NCBI RefSeq assembly: GCF_016902575.1
Contig: NZ_JACSNZ010000003.1
Coordinates: 1-64,000, forward strand
Direction of reading: 5' to 3'
Length of the DNA stretch: 64,000 bases
Source: Pseudoflavonifractor capillosus
Lineage (GTDB): Bacteria > Bacillota > Clostridia > Oscillospirales > Oscillospiraceae
The translations under genes were made by a program, and so were the position numbers. The notes beneath the pieces are model-generated. The model had not been told where the DNA came from. It saw only the letters and a program-made list of their open reading frames with translations, and searched no databases. Positions 7,903 to 16,389 of the stretch are shown here, piece by piece (position 1 is the first letter of the stretch; each line of letters begins with the position of its first letter).

Positions 7903-8985
7903 ATGAGTTATACCATTCCCATCGGCCCCTACCATCCCGCCCTGGAGGAGCCCATACACGCCCGTCTCACCGTGGACGGGGAGCGCATTACCGATGCGGA
8001 AGTCTTTGTGGGCTACAACCACCGGGGCATTGAGCGTCTGGCCCAGGAGCGCAACTTCATCCAGACCCTGGTGTTGGTGGAGCGGGTGTGCGGCATCTGC
8101 TCCCACTCCCACTCCCTGACCTATGCGCTGTGCATTGAGCACATCGCCGGCATGGAGGTGCCCCGTCGGGGGCAGTACATCCGGGTCATCATCGAGGAGC
8201 TGGAGCGCATCCACTCCCACCTTCTGTGGCTGGGCATCGCCTGCCACATTGTGGGCCATGACTCCCTGTTCATGCAGTGCTGGAACGACCGGGAGGGCAC
8301 CATGGACATTCTGGAGGCCCTCACCGGCAACCGGGTCAACTACGGTATGAACATCATCGGCGGCGCCCGCCGGGACTTTCCCGACGACCAGCGACGGGAC
8401 CTGATGGCTGCCATGGATGACCTGGAAAAGCGGATGGGCCCCATCACCCACTGGCTCACCCATGACAAGACCCTGGCCATGCGCACCAAGGGGGTGGGAG
8501 TTCTCACCCGGGAGGACGCCATCCGGCTGGGCGCCGTGGGTCCCCACGCCCGGGCCTCCGGGGTGGATATGGATGTGCGCCGGGACGCCCCCTACTCCTC
8601 CTACGATGACTTTGAGTTCGCCGTCCCCGTTCAGGAATCCGGGGACGTGTACGCCCGAGTGGTGATCCGTGTGCTGGAAATTTACGAGAGCATCAAGATC
8701 ATCCGCCAGGCGGTGGACAATCTTCCTGAGGGGCCCATCAACCTGGGCAACAAAATCCCCAAGGTGCCCGCCGGCGAGTTCATCGCCCGCCACGAGGCAC
8801 CCCGGGGCCACCTGGTGTACAAGGTGGTCACCGACGGCGGGGTGAACAATCACCGGGTGAGCCTCCATGTGCCCACCTTCAAAAATGCACCTACGGTGCC
8901 GGTGATGCTGCGGGGCAACACGGTGGCGGATGCAGGCCTGATCGTGGCCTCCATCGACCCCTGTTTCTCCTGCCTGGATCGGTAA
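7903..8985 (+). CDS. mbhL: Group 4 [NiFe] hydrogenase large (catalytic) subunit
   Basis: Catalytic subunit of an energy-converting, membrane-bound [NiFe] hydrogenase (EchE/HycE/MbhL family), expected on the cytoplasmic face. It is 360 residues long, with no fused NuoC domain. Both nickel-binding pairs are present: RVCGICSHSH (Cys63, Cys66) and DPCFSCLDR (Cys354, Cys357), so this is a hydrogenase rather than a NuoD-type relic. The protein stops three residues after the last cysteine, so it lacks the C-terminal extension removed by HypD/HycI-type proteases in other hydrogenases; no such protease gene is nearby. GGGAGG precedes the ATG. First gene of a 19-gene operon. Confidence 0.93.
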   Translation: MSYTIPIGPYHPALEEPIHARLTVDGERITDAEVFVGYNHRGIERLAQERNFIQTLVLVERVCGICSHSHSLTYALCIEHIAGMEVPRRGQYIRVIIEELERIHSHLLWLGIACHIVGHDSLFMQCWNDREGTMDILEALTGNRVNYGMNIIGGARRDFPDDQRRDLMAAMDDLEKRMGPITHWLTHDKTLAMRTKGVGVLTREDAIRLGAVGPHARASGVDMDVRRDAPYSSYDDFEFAVPVQESGDVYARVVIRVLEIYESIKIIRQAVDNLPEGPINLGNKIPKVPAGEFIARHEAPRGHLVYKVVTDGGVNNHRVSLHVPTFKNAPTVPVMLRGNTVADAGLIVASIDPCFSCLDR

Positions 8986-8992
8986 GACCGCC

Positions 8993-9334
8993 ATGCACGA
9001 ACTCGCCATCACCCAGAGCATTCTGGACATTGCGGAAAAGGTGGCCCGGGAACACGGGGCCATACGGGTGCGGGAGGTGCGCATCAAGCTGGGGGAGTAT
9101 TCCGGCGTGGTTCCCCAGTGCGTCCAGGATTACTTCGACGTCATCAGCCAGGGCACCATCGCCCAAGGGGCGCATCTGGACATTCAGCGTCTGCCGGTGG
9201 TGATCCACTGTGAAGCCTGCGGGCAGGACAGCCAGATCGACCGCCGCCATGTGCGTTGCCCCCTGTGCGGCTCCACCCAGCTGAAGCTGATCCAAGGCCG
9301 GGAATTTTACATTGAGAGTTTGGAGGTCGACTGA
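8993..9334 (+). CDS. hypA: Hydrogenase nickel incorporation protein HypA
   Basis: Zinc-containing nickel chaperone that delivers nickel to the large subunit together with HypB. The product is 113 residues, the usual length. It begins MHE, with the His2 nickel ligand, and carries two CxxC zinc pairs, CEACG and CPLCG, around residues 72-95. The gene starts 8 bases after the catalytic subunit, and its TGA overlaps the hypB ATG, so translation is probably coupled. The ribosome-binding site is weak. Confidence 0.95.
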   Translation: MHELAITQSILDIAEKVAREHGAIRVREVRIKLGEYSGVVPQCVQDYFDVISQGTIAQGAHLDIQRLPVVIHCEACGQDSQIDRRHVRCPLCGSTQLKLIQGREFYIESLEVD

Positions 9335-10002
9335 TGGAAATCAAAGTCATGCACCAGGTCATGGCCTGGAACGAAGATGTCAGCGAGGCCGTCAAGGAGG
9401 AGCTGGCCCAACACCAGGTATGCCTCATAAACGTCATGGGCTCCCCCGGTGCGGGGAAAACCAGCACCATCGTGGCCCTCATAAAGGCACTGCGCAGCCG
9501 CTACCGCATCGGCGTCATTGAAGGGGATATTGCCGGACAGATCGACGCCGACGCCATTCACGCCATGGGCATTCCCGTCACCCAAATCGACACCGACGGG
9601 GCCTGTCACATCGAGGCCATGAGCATCCAGAAGATGCTGCCCGAGTTTGACCTTGCAAATCTGGATGTCATTTTCGTGGAAAACATCGGCAACCTGGTGT
9701 GCCCTGCCGAGTTCAACATCGGCGAGAGCTTCCGGGTGGCCCTCCTCAGCATTCCCGAGGGGGATGACAAGGTGGAGAAGTACCCCCTGATGTTCGCCAC
9801 CACCCAGGCCCTGGTGATGAACAAGTACGATTTGAAGGATTACTTTGACTTTGACGATATGCGGGTGGAGCGCAACGCCCGGGAGCAGAACCCGGAGGTC
9901 ACCGTGTTCCGCCTGTCCAATCGGGACGGGGCAGGCCTGGAGGAGCTGGTCAGCTGGCTGTCCGCCCAAATTGATGCGAGAATTGGGAGGTGTCAGGGAT
10001 GA
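9334..10002 (+). CDS. hypB: Hydrogenase nickel incorporation GTPase HypB
   Basis: GTPase that drives nickel insertion into [NiFe] hydrogenase with HypA. The 222-residue product has the P-loop GSPGAGKTS near residues 37-45, the metal-site segment GACHIEA, and the NKYDLKDYFDFD guanine-specificity region. It lacks the N-terminal histidine-rich nickel store found in some HypB proteins. Start and stop overlap the neighbours (TGATG with hypA, ATGA with mrpE). Confidence 0.95.
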   Translation: MEIKVMHQVMAWNEDVSEAVKEELAQHQVCLINVMGSPGAGKTSTIVALIKALRSRYRIGVIEGDIAGQIDADAIHAMGIPVTQIDTDGACHIEAMSIQKMLPEFDLANLDVIFVENIGNLVCPAEFNIGESFRVALLSIPEGDDKVEKYPLMFATTQALVMNKYDLKDYFDFDDMRVERNAREQNPEVTVFRLSNRDGAGLEELVSWLSAQIDARIGRCQG

Positions 10003-10529
10003 AAGGCTTTCGTTTCTCCGCCTGGCTGTCCACCGCCATTTTGTGCTTTTTGTTTTGGATGCTGCTGACCTGGTCGGTGGCCCCACGGGAACTGATTTGG
10101 GGCGGCCTGGTATCGGTGGTGGTGGCCGCCTTCGCCAGCCGTTTCCTCATTCATAGCCGGGCCTTCTACCTCTACAACCCGGTGCGGCTGATTGTGCTGG
10201 TGTTCTACTGCGTGGTCATCTTTTTCTGGGAGGTCATCAAGGCCAACATGAGTATGGCCAAGATGGTGCTCAGCCCCAAACTTAGCTACAAGCCGGGCAT
10301 CCTCCGCATCCCCGCCGACCCCAAGCTGAAGAGCCACTACGGCCTGGCCATGGTGTCCAACTGCATTACCCTCACCCCCGGCACCATCACCCTGGAGACC
10401 GCCCAGGATGAGGAGGGCCAAAACTATTACTACGTCCACTGGATCGACGTGGCGGAGACCGACCGGGACAAGGCCGGGGAAGCCATCAAGGGAACCATGG
10501 AACGCTGGATCGGGAGGATTTGGAAATGA
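9999..10529 (+). CDS. mrpE: Mrp-type antiporter subunit E (MbhA-like)
   Basis: Small membrane subunit of multi-subunit cation/H+ antiporters, here part of the ion-translocating module of the hydrogenase. The 176-residue product has hydrophobic N-terminal helices (about 8-30, 32-50, 60-80) and a soluble C-terminal half with SNCITLTPGT, a hallmark of the MnhE family. I chose the ATG at 9999, which has GGGAGG 8 bases upstream and overlaps the hypB stop; a GTG at 9990 is directly on the Shine-Dalgarno and unlikely. MrpE through MrpD follow in the order seen in archaeal Mbh operons. Confidence 0.92.
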   Translation: MKGFRFSAWLSTAILCFLFWMLLTWSVAPRELIWGGLVSVVVAAFASRFLIHSRAFYLYNPVRLIVLVFYCVVIFFWEVIKANMSMAKMVLSPKLSYKPGILRIPADPKLKSHYGLAMVSNCITLTPGTITLETAQDEEGQNYYYVHWIDVAETDRDKAGEAIKGTMERWIGRIWK

Positions 10530-10780
10530 CGGTATTTTTGATTGGCGCCATTGTGTGCATCATCCTAGACCTGCTCCTGCTCTACCGGGTGTTCCGTGGC
10601 CCTACGGCGGCGGACCGCATCTGCGCCATGGACGCACTGGATCTGGTCACCGCCCTGGCTCTGGTGCTCTACTCCCTGCACACCGGGCGCACCATCTATC
10701 TGGACATCGCACTGGTGGTGGCTCTGCTGGGCTTTGTCAGCACCGTGTTTGTGGGGCGCTATCTGGAAAGGAGGCTGTGA
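10526..10780 (+). CDS. mrpF: Mrp-type antiporter subunit F (MbhB-like)
   Basis: An 84-residue protein with three hydrophobic helices. The FRGPTAADRICAMDALD segment between helices 1 and 2 is diagnostic for the MnhF/PhaF family. The ATG overlaps the mrpE TGA (ATGA), with GGGAGG 8 bases upstream. It belongs to the membrane arm that couples hydrogenase activity to Na+/H+ movement in Mbh complexes. Confidence 0.92.
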   Translation: MTVFLIGAIVCIILDLLLLYRVFRGPTAADRICAMDALDLVTALALVLYSLHTGRTIYLDIALVVALLGFVSTVFVGRYLERRL

Positions 10781-10783
10781 GAG

Positions 10784-11128
10784 ATGGACGTTGTGGACAT
10801 TGTCGTTGCCGTACTCATGGCCATTGGACTGTTCTTCGCCTTCATCGGCACTCTGGGCATTTTACGGATGCCTGACGTATTTGGGCGGCTGCAAGCCTCC
10901 ACCTGTATTTCCTCCATGGGCACCATCTTTGTGGTGCTCTCCAGCATTGTGTACGTGATTACCCACGGCATGAGCGGCTCGGTGGTGGTAAAGCTGGTTT
11001 TCATCCTGCTTTTTGTGCTGGGCACCAACCCGGTGTCCAACCACGCACTGTGCAAGGGCGCTTACCGTTCCGCCAAGCCCAACCCGGAGCCCATCATCGA
11101 CGACTATAAGGAGGATGATCCCCAATGA
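10784..11128 (+). CDS. mrpG: Mrp-type antiporter subunit G (MbhC-like)
   Basis: A 114-residue membrane protein with three helices and the conserved LGILRMPDVFGRLQASTCISSMGT segment typical of MnhG/PhaG. It ends in an acidic cytoplasmic tail. Spacing to mrpF is 3 bases, and its end overlaps the next gene by 4 bases. Confidence 0.92.
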   Translation: MDVVDIVVAVLMAIGLFFAFIGTLGILRMPDVFGRLQASTCISSMGTIFVVLSSIVYVITHGMSGSVVVKLVFILLFVLGTNPVSNHALCKGAYRSAKPNPEPIIDDYKEDDPQ

Positions 11129-11388
11129 ATGGTACGTTGGTTTTTCTCCTGAACACCCTGGTGCTCTGCGGCATTGTGGCCTCCGCCATCGTGGCGGTGA
11201 AGGCCAAAAAGGTCATTGACTCGGTGATCGCCCTGGCGGCCACCGGCTCCTTTGTGGCCCTGGAGTTTGTGCTCTTGCAAGCCCCCGACGTGGCCATCGC
11301 TGAGGCCAGCGTGGGAGCCGTGCTGTCCACCATTCTCTACATCATCGCCCTGCGTAAGGTGTACGGCAGAAAGGGGGAGCAGGAATGA
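11125..11388 (+). CDS. MbhD-like hydrogenase/antiporter membrane subunit (DUF4040)
   Basis: An 87-residue protein of three helices corresponding to a C-terminal piece of MrpA that is a separate subunit (MbhD) in Mbh hydrogenases. The segment LQAPDVAIAEASVGAVLSTILYIIAL is the diagnostic MbhD/DUF4040 motif. It carries a conserved glutamate/aspartate pair in the membrane thought to act in ion transfer. The ATG overlaps the mrpG stop. Confidence 0.88.
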   Translation: MNGTLVFLLNTLVLCGIVASAIVAVKAKKVIDSVIALAATGSFVALEFVLLQAPDVAIAEASVGAVLSTILYIIALRKVYGRKGEQE

Positions 11389-11762
11389 GCGGCACAAAAA
11401 AGATGGTTTTAGGCCTTACCCTGGCCGTGCTTTTGGTCTGTGGTGTGTGGGCCGGGTGGCGCATGGCAGGCAGTCCCCCCACCTATGACGGCACAGAGGT
11501 GGATTTGGTGGAGCTGTACGAAAACCCCAGCTCCTATGACAACACCACTGCTGACGGTGCCGCCGCCATCATGGTCAATGAAAACCTGGAAAAGACTGCT
11601 GCCGACAACGTGGTCTTCTCTGTGGTCTTCAACTTCCGTGGCTACGACACCATGGGAGAGAGTTTCATCCTCATCGCCGCCATTGCCGGCTCCCTGGTGA
11701 TCCTGCGCAAGACCACCCACTCTGGCAAAAAGGAGGAGCACAACCATGAAGAAAACCTATAA
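11385..11762 (+). CDS. MbhE-like hydrogenase/antiporter membrane subunit
   Basis: A 125-residue protein with an N-terminal helix (about 6-28), a soluble loop and a second helix near residues 90-106. The NFRGYDTMGES motif just before the second helix is characteristic of the MbhE/MrpA C-terminal segment. Start overlaps mbhD by 4 bases and the end overlaps mrpB by 17 bases, so the reading frames are tightly packed. Confidence 0.85.
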   Translation: MSGTKKMVLGLTLAVLLVCGVWAGWRMAGSPPTYDGTEVDLVELYENPSSYDNTTADGAAAIMVNENLEKTAADNVVFSVVFNFRGYDTMGESFILIAAIAGSLVILRKTTHSGKKEEHNHEENL

Positions 11763-12210
11763 AAAGACCCCCATCATCTCCCGGTGCGCCTCCGACCTGT
11801 TCCTCCCCCTGGCCTGCGTGTTCGGCTGCTATGTGGTGCTCCACGGCAGCACCAGCCCCGGCGGCGGCTTCCAGGGCGGCGTGCTGGTGGCCAGCGCCAT
11901 CTTGCTGGTGTTTTTGGGCTACGGCGGCTGGGGTGTCAAGCGCTCCTTCAACGAGCACATGCTCCACTCCAGTGAGACGGTGGCGGAGATCATGTACGTG
12001 GTCATCGCCCTGGTGGGTGTGTTCACAGGTCTGAACTTCTGCGTCAACTTCGTCTTTGCCGGGCAGCAGGTGGACACCAGCATCCTCATGAACGATGCGG
12101 TGGGCTACCACGTCATGGCGGGCATCACCTGTCTGCTCATTATGATGCTCAGTGTCTTGGAGGACGACAAGGACAAATCCCCGGAGAACAAGGAGGAGGA
12201 TGCGGCATGA
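11746..12210 (+). CDS. mrpB: Mrp-type antiporter subunit B (MbhF-like)
   Basis: A 154-residue membrane protein with four predicted helices. The SPGGGFQGGVL motif near residues 37-47 is the signature of the MnhB domain. The charged C-terminal tail (EDDKDKSPENKEED) is cytoplasmic. It forms part of the Mrp-like membrane module and overlaps both neighbouring genes. Confidence 0.92.
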   Translation: MKKTYKKTPIISRCASDLFLPLACVFGCYVVLHGSTSPGGGFQGGVLVASAILLVFLGYGGWGVKRSFNEHMLHSSETVAEIMYVVIALVGVFTGLNFCVNFVFAGQQVDTSILMNDAVGYHVMAGITCLLIMMLSVLEDDKDKSPENKEEDAA

Positions 12211-12557
12211 TTTTCACCAACTACCTGGTCTGCTTCTTTCTCATTGCCCTGGGCATTTACTGCATGGTGAGTCAGAAGAATCTGTTCAAAATCACCGTGG
12301 GCATGGGCCTGGTGGACTACGGGGTGAACCTGCTCATCGTCTCCGTGGGCTTCCACGACGGCGGCACCGCCCCCATCTTCAACATTGCCGAGCTCAATCG
12401 CTCCAGCTTCTTTGTGGACCCCATCCCCCAGGCGCTCACTCTCACCTCCATCGTCATCGGCGCTTGTACCACCGCCATGACCCTGTGCCTCATTATCATG
12501 CTCTACAAGCAGTATGGCACCCTGCAATCCGATGAAATCAGGAGGTTGAGAGGCTGA
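12207..12557 (+). CDS. mrpC: Mrp-type antiporter subunit C / NuoK-like (MbhG-like)
   Basis: A 116-residue, three-helix protein of the NuoK/MnhC family. Visible are the first helix (YLVCFFLIALGIYCMV), the GLVDYGVNLLIV helix and the PIPQALTLTSIVIGACTTAMTL helix that contains the typical PQALxLTxIVI motif. The stop codon overlaps the ATG of the large antiporter gene by one base. Confidence 0.93.
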   Translation: MIFTNYLVCFFLIALGIYCMVSQKNLFKITVGMGLVDYGVNLLIVSVGFHDGGTAPIFNIAELNRSSFFVDPIPQALTLTSIVIGACTTAMTLCLIIMLYKQYGTLQSDEIRRLRG

Positions 12558-14485
12558 TGTACGACTTTATGTATAACTTCCCCGTGCTGGCCATTATGGC
12601 TCTGTTCCTGGGGGCATTTCTCAACTCCCTGGTGGGCCGGCGCAATGCCAAGATCCGCAACGCCGTGGTGGTTCTCTCCATGCTCACCGCTCTGGTGATG
12701 ATGCTCAGCCTGGTCAAACCCATTCTTCTGGATGGCGAGACCCTCACCTACTGGCTGGGCAACTGGGAGCCGGTGGGAGACTGGGCCATTGGCATCAGCC
12801 TGGAGGTAGACGCTCTGAGCCTGTTCTTCGCCCTCATTGTGGTGGTGGCGGTGTTCGTCTCCGGCATCTACTCCTTCTCTTACATGAGCCACGACGACTC
12901 TCTGGTCAACTACTACACCCTGTTTTTGATGCTCTCCGGCTCGGTGCTGGGTCTGGTACTCTCCGGTGACCTCTTCAATATGTTTGTCATGATCGAGATC
13001 ATGACCTTCACCGCCGTGGCCCTCACCGCATTCCGCAACAACTACGAAGGGGCACTGGAAGGCGCTTTCAAGTACCTGGTGGTGGGCTCCCTGGGCTCTA
13101 CCAGCGTACTCATTGGCATTGCCCTTCTCTACTCCCAGATGCACACCTTGAATCTGGCCCAGCTGGCCGCTGCGCTGCCTGGATATGACTCGCCGGTGAC
13201 CATCATCGCCTTTGCCTTCCTCTTTGTGGGCTTTGGCTCCAAGGCCTTTTTGTTCCCCTTCCACCCCCTGGCCGCCGATGCCCACGCTGTGGCTCCCGCC
13301 TCCATCTCCCTGATGATCTCGGGCGTGCTGACCAAGTGCGGCGTGTATGGCATCATCCGGCTGTGCTACTGCCTGTTCCAGAACATCCACCAGCCCTTCG
13401 TGCAGTACTTTGTCACCGGGGTGGGTGTCATCAGCATGTTCGTGTGCGTGACCATGGCCTTCAATCAGCACAACTTTAAGCGGCTGCTGGCCTTCCACTC
13501 CATCTCCCAGGTGGGGTACGTCATCACCGTCATCGGCCTGGGCTCCGCTCTGGGTCTGTCCGCCGGTCTGTTTCACGCCATGAACCACACCATCTTCAAG
13601 GGCCTTTTGTTCCTCACCGCCGGAGCCGTGCAGCACGCCACCGGCAGTCTGGATCTGGACGAGCTGGGCGGCCTTTCCAAGAAGATGCCCGGCACCTGTG
13701 CTCTGTTCCTCATCGGTGCGGCCTCCATCAGCGGCCTGCCACCCTTCAACGGCTTTGCCTCCAAGTGGATGATCTATCAGGCGGCCTTCCAGCAGGCCGG
13801 GGAGACGGGCAACTTCTTCTTCGTGGTGGTGTGTGTGGCCGCCCTCATCACCAGCGTGCTCACCCTGGCCTCCTTCATCAAGGTGGCTCAAAGCGTATTC
13901 TTCGGCCAGCTCAACCCCAAGTTTGCCAATACCCGTGAAGTCTCTCTGGGTATGCGCATTCCCATGTGGATTCTGGCCATTCTCTGCATCCTGCCCGGTC
14001 TGTTCCCCGAGAAGGTGCAGCAGTGGCTGCTCACCCCCGCTACCCACGCAGCCCTCAATGCCCCTGGATATATTGACGCCGCCATGGGCAACGGCTATGC
14101 CGCCTCCTTCGCCCTGCCCGCCTATCAGGCTCAGCCCATTCCCCTGTCTGGAGCCTGGCAGCCTGTGATGTGGCTGCTGCTGCTCATTTCCGTGACCCTG
14201 GCCGTGTGTGTCGTGGCCCTGCTGGGCAGCGATGACAAGGCCACCGTGGTCTCTGAAATCGCCCCTGAGGAGGAGGGCGACCCCAAGTATGACTCCTTCT
14301 TCTCCGGCGAGGCCAGTGTGTACTCCCAGGTGGGTGGCAGCGACCTGTTCTGGGGCTTTAAGCACAACTGGAGACATTACTTCTCCTTCATGCACAACTG
14401 GCACAGCGGTGTGGTCAACGACTATACCCTGTACGGCGCCGCCGCCATCGCCGTGGCACTGGTGCTGTGTGTCATCTTTCTGTAA
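12557..14485 (+). CDS. mrpD: Proton/cation-pumping antiporter subunit (MrpD/NuoM/MbhH-like)
   Basis: Large polytopic subunit, 642 residues with about 14 helices, homologous to NuoL/M/N. Channel residues are recognisable: the glutamate in FVMIEIMTFTAV (helix 5), the lysine in GFGSKAFLFPFHPLAADAH (helix 7), KRLLAFHSISQVGYV and NHTIFKGLLFLTAGAV (helix 12). Only one full antiporter subunit is present, as in archaeal Mbh, in place of separate MrpA and MrpD. It should form the ion channel driven by H2 formation. A 90-residue hydrophilic stretch before the last helix is longer than usual. Confidence 0.93.
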   Translation: MYDFMYNFPVLAIMALFLGAFLNSLVGRRNAKIRNAVVVLSMLTALVMMLSLVKPILLDGETLTYWLGNWEPVGDWAIGISLEVDALSLFFALIVVVAVFVSGIYSFSYMSHDDSLVNYYTLFLMLSGSVLGLVLSGDLFNMFVMIEIMTFTAVALTAFRNNYEGALEGAFKYLVVGSLGSTSVLIGIALLYSQMHTLNLAQLAAALPGYDSPVTIIAFAFLFVGFGSKAFLFPFHPLAADAHAVAPASISLMISGVLTKCGVYGIIRLCYCLFQNIHQPFVQYFVTGVGVISMFVCVTMAFNQHNFKRLLAFHSISQVGYVITVIGLGSALGLSAGLFHAMNHTIFKGLLFLTAGAVQHATGSLDLDELGGLSKKMPGTCALFLIGAASISGLPPFNGFASKWMIYQAAFQQAGETGNFFFVVVCVAALITSVLTLASFIKVAQSVFFGQLNPKFANTREVSLGMRIPMWILAILCILPGLFPEKVQQWLLTPATHAALNAPGYIDAAMGNGYAASFALPAYQAQPIPLSGAWQPVMWLLLLISVTLAVCVVALLGSDDKATVVSEIAPEEEGDPKYDSFFSGEASVYSQVGGSDLFWGFKHNWRHYFSFMHNWHSGVVNDYTLYGAAAIAVALVLCVIFL

Positions 14486-14499
14486 AGGGGGTACCTGAC

Positions 14500-15462
14500 A
14501 TGATAAACTTCCTCTGGACCATCTTCCATGTGCTGGTATTCCCCGGCCTGCTCTTCTGTGTGGTGGTGGGCGTGCTGCTGGCAGGGTTAGACCGCAAGCT
14601 GGTGGCCCGGATGCAAAACCGGGTGGGCCCGCCCCTGCTCCAGCCCTGGTATGACTTTCTCAAGTGCTGCGGCAAGGAGACCATCATCCCCCGCCATGCC
14701 CGGCGCTCCCTCTTCCTGGCCGCTCCGGTCATCGGCTTTGCCGCTCTCATCACCGTGGCCCTGTTCATCCCGGTGTTCTCCTACTCCGTCTACTCCACCT
14801 CCGCTGACCTGGTGGTCATCCTCTACCTGCTCACGGTGGTGGGCGTGTCCATGATCGTGGGCGCTGCCGCCTCCGGCTCCCCCTTTGCCGGGGTGGGCCT
14901 GAGCCGTGAAATGGTGGCCATGATCTCCTATGAGCTGCCCTTCGTGCTGGTGATGCTGGCGGTGGGCCGCATGGCCGGGGAGGGCACCCCCCTGGGGGTC
15001 ACCTTCTCCCTCCAGACCATTGTGAACTGGCAGGCCGTCAACGGAAACCTGCTGTTCCACTGGAGCATGATTCCCGCCGCCCTGGCCATGCTCTTTGTCA
15101 TCCCCTGCGAAATTGGGATGCACCCCTTTGACATCGCCGAGGCGGAGACGGAGATCTGTGAGGGCACCCTGGCCGAGTACAGCGGCCCTCCCGCCGGACT
15201 GTTCCGGCTCACCCACTGCGTGAAGATGTACGTCATGTGCGCCCTCTTCTGCGTGCTGTTCCTGGGCGGCATCTCCACCGGGTACGCCGCTTTGGACGCC
15301 CTGGTGATGGTGGGTCTCAGCGTGGTGCTCACCTTTGTCACCATGAGCGTGCCCCACGCCGTGTGTGCCCGGTTCAAGGTGGAGCAAGTGTTCAAATTCT
15401 ACTGGACGGTGGTGGCCGGACTGGCCCTCATCAGTCTCATTCTGGTCTGGCTGGGCCTGTAA
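14500..15462 (+). CDS. mbhM: Hydrogenase membrane anchor subunit (NuoH/EchB/MbhM-like)
   Basis: The 320-residue polytopic protein is homologous to complex I subunit NuoH and links the hydrogenase module to the antiporter module. Family motifs visible are DRKLVARMQNRVGPPLLQPWYDFLK (first loop), ISYELPFVLVMLA and PFDIAEAETEICEGTLAEYSGP. The last of these forms the acidic funnel next to the quinone-like cavity. I chose the ATG at 14500, preceded by AAAGGGGG, because the upstream frame would read back into the previous gene. Confidence 0.93.
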   Translation: MINFLWTIFHVLVFPGLLFCVVVGVLLAGLDRKLVARMQNRVGPPLLQPWYDFLKCCGKETIIPRHARRSLFLAAPVIGFAALITVALFIPVFSYSVYSTSADLVVILYLLTVVGVSMIVGAAASGSPFAGVGLSREMVAMISYELPFVLVMLAVGRMAGEGTPLGVTFSLQTIVNWQAVNGNLLFHWSMIPAALAMLFVIPCEIGMHPFDIAEAETEICEGTLAEYSGPPAGLFRLTHCVKMYVMCALFCVLFLGGISTGYAALDALVMVGLSVVLTFVTMSVPHAVCARFKVEQVFKFYWTVVAGLALISLILVWLGL

Positions 15463-15475
15463 GGAGGGACAAGGT

Positions 15476-15925
15476 ATGTTTCAGAACATGATCGACAAGA
15501 GCATGGCCAAAAGTCCCTGGATCTTCCACATCAACGCAGGCTCCTGCAACGGCTGTGACATCGAGCTGGTGTCGGTGCTCACCCCCCGGTACGACGCCGA
15601 GCGACTGGGCTTCCGCCTCACCGGAACCCCCAGGCAAGCGGACATCGTGGTGGTCAGCGGCCCCGTCACCTCCCAAACCAAAGATCGCCTGGTGCGCACC
15701 CTGGCCCAGGTGCCCGAACCCCGTGTGGTGGTGAGCCTGGGCTCCTGCCCCCGGTCCGGCAACGTGTTTAAGGGCAGCTACTGCGTGGACGGCCCTCTGG
15801 AGAAGTACACCCATGTGGACGTGTCCGTGGGCGGCTGCACCCCCAAGCCCGAGGCCATCATGGCCGCCCTGGCCAAGGCCGCCGAAATTCTGGCTGAAAA
15901 GCGGAAGGAGATGCGTCAGAAATGA
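15476..15925 (+). CDS. mbhJ: [NiFe] hydrogenase small subunit (NuoB/EchC/MbhJ-like)
   Basis: Carries the proximal [4Fe-4S] cluster next to the [NiFe] site. The 149-residue product contains the four expected ligands: Cys24 and Cys27 in GSCNGCDIE, Cys91 in SLGSCPRSG and Cys121 in GGCTPKP. The ATG at 15476 follows AAGGAGGG that overlaps the previous stop. The stop overlaps the ferredoxin-like subunit by 4 bases. Confidence 0.94.
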   Translation: MFQNMIDKSMAKSPWIFHINAGSCNGCDIELVSVLTPRYDAERLGFRLTGTPRQADIVVVSGPVTSQTKDRLVRTLAQVPEPRVVVSLGSCPRSGNVFKGSYCVDGPLEKYTHVDVSVGGCTPKPEAIMAALAKAAEILAEKRKEMRQK

Positions 15926-16389
15926 TTCCCTATCTCACGAAAGCCCTGGGCAATCTCTTCCGCACCCCCGCCACCGAGAAATTCCCCAAGGGAGAGCCCC
16001 CTAAGGCCGCCCCTGGCTATCGGGGCCGCATCATCTATCACCCGGAGAGCTGCATCAACTGCGGGCTGTGTATGCGGGTGTGCGCCCCCCAGTGCATGGA
16101 GCGCACCATTGAGCCGCTGCCCAACGGCGATCAAAAGATCACCCTCACCTTCGATATGACCAGCTGCACCTTCTGCGGCATGTGTGCCGACTTCTGTTCC
16201 CGTCACTCCATCGAGCTTTCCGACGACTATATGATCGTGGGCACCAAACCTGAAGACTTTTTGGTGTCCGGCACCTTCGTCAAGAAGGCTCCGCCCCCCA
16301 AGATGACCCCCGAACAGATTGCCGAGCTGAAGGCCAAGGCGGAGGCCGCCAAAGCCGCCAAGGCGGCAGCGGAGCAGGCCAATGGCTGA
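15922..16389 (+). CDS. mbhN: Hydrogenase ferredoxin-like subunit (NuoI/EchF/MbhN-like)
   Basis: The 155-residue protein binds two [4Fe-4S] clusters: CINCGLCMRVC near residues 45-55 and CTFCGMCADFC near 80-90. It passes electrons from ferredoxin to the small subunit. The last 40 residues are an alanine/lysine-rich tail (KAKAEAAKAAKAAAEQ) not needed for cluster binding. Its end overlaps the hypF start by 8 bases. Confidence 0.93.
   Translation: MIPYLTKALGNLFRTPATEKFPKGEPPKAAPGYRGRIIYHPESCINCGLCMRVCAPQCMERTIEPLPNGDQKITLTFDMTSCTFCGMCADFCSRHSIELSDDYMIVGTKPEDFLVSGTFVKKAPPPKMTPEQIAELKAKAEAAKAAKAAAEQANG

Noticed and set aside
12503-14404. 633-codon minus-strand open frame
   Set aside because: It is a shadow of the NuoM-like antiporter gene, with a histidine/glycine/glutamine-rich product and no family motif.
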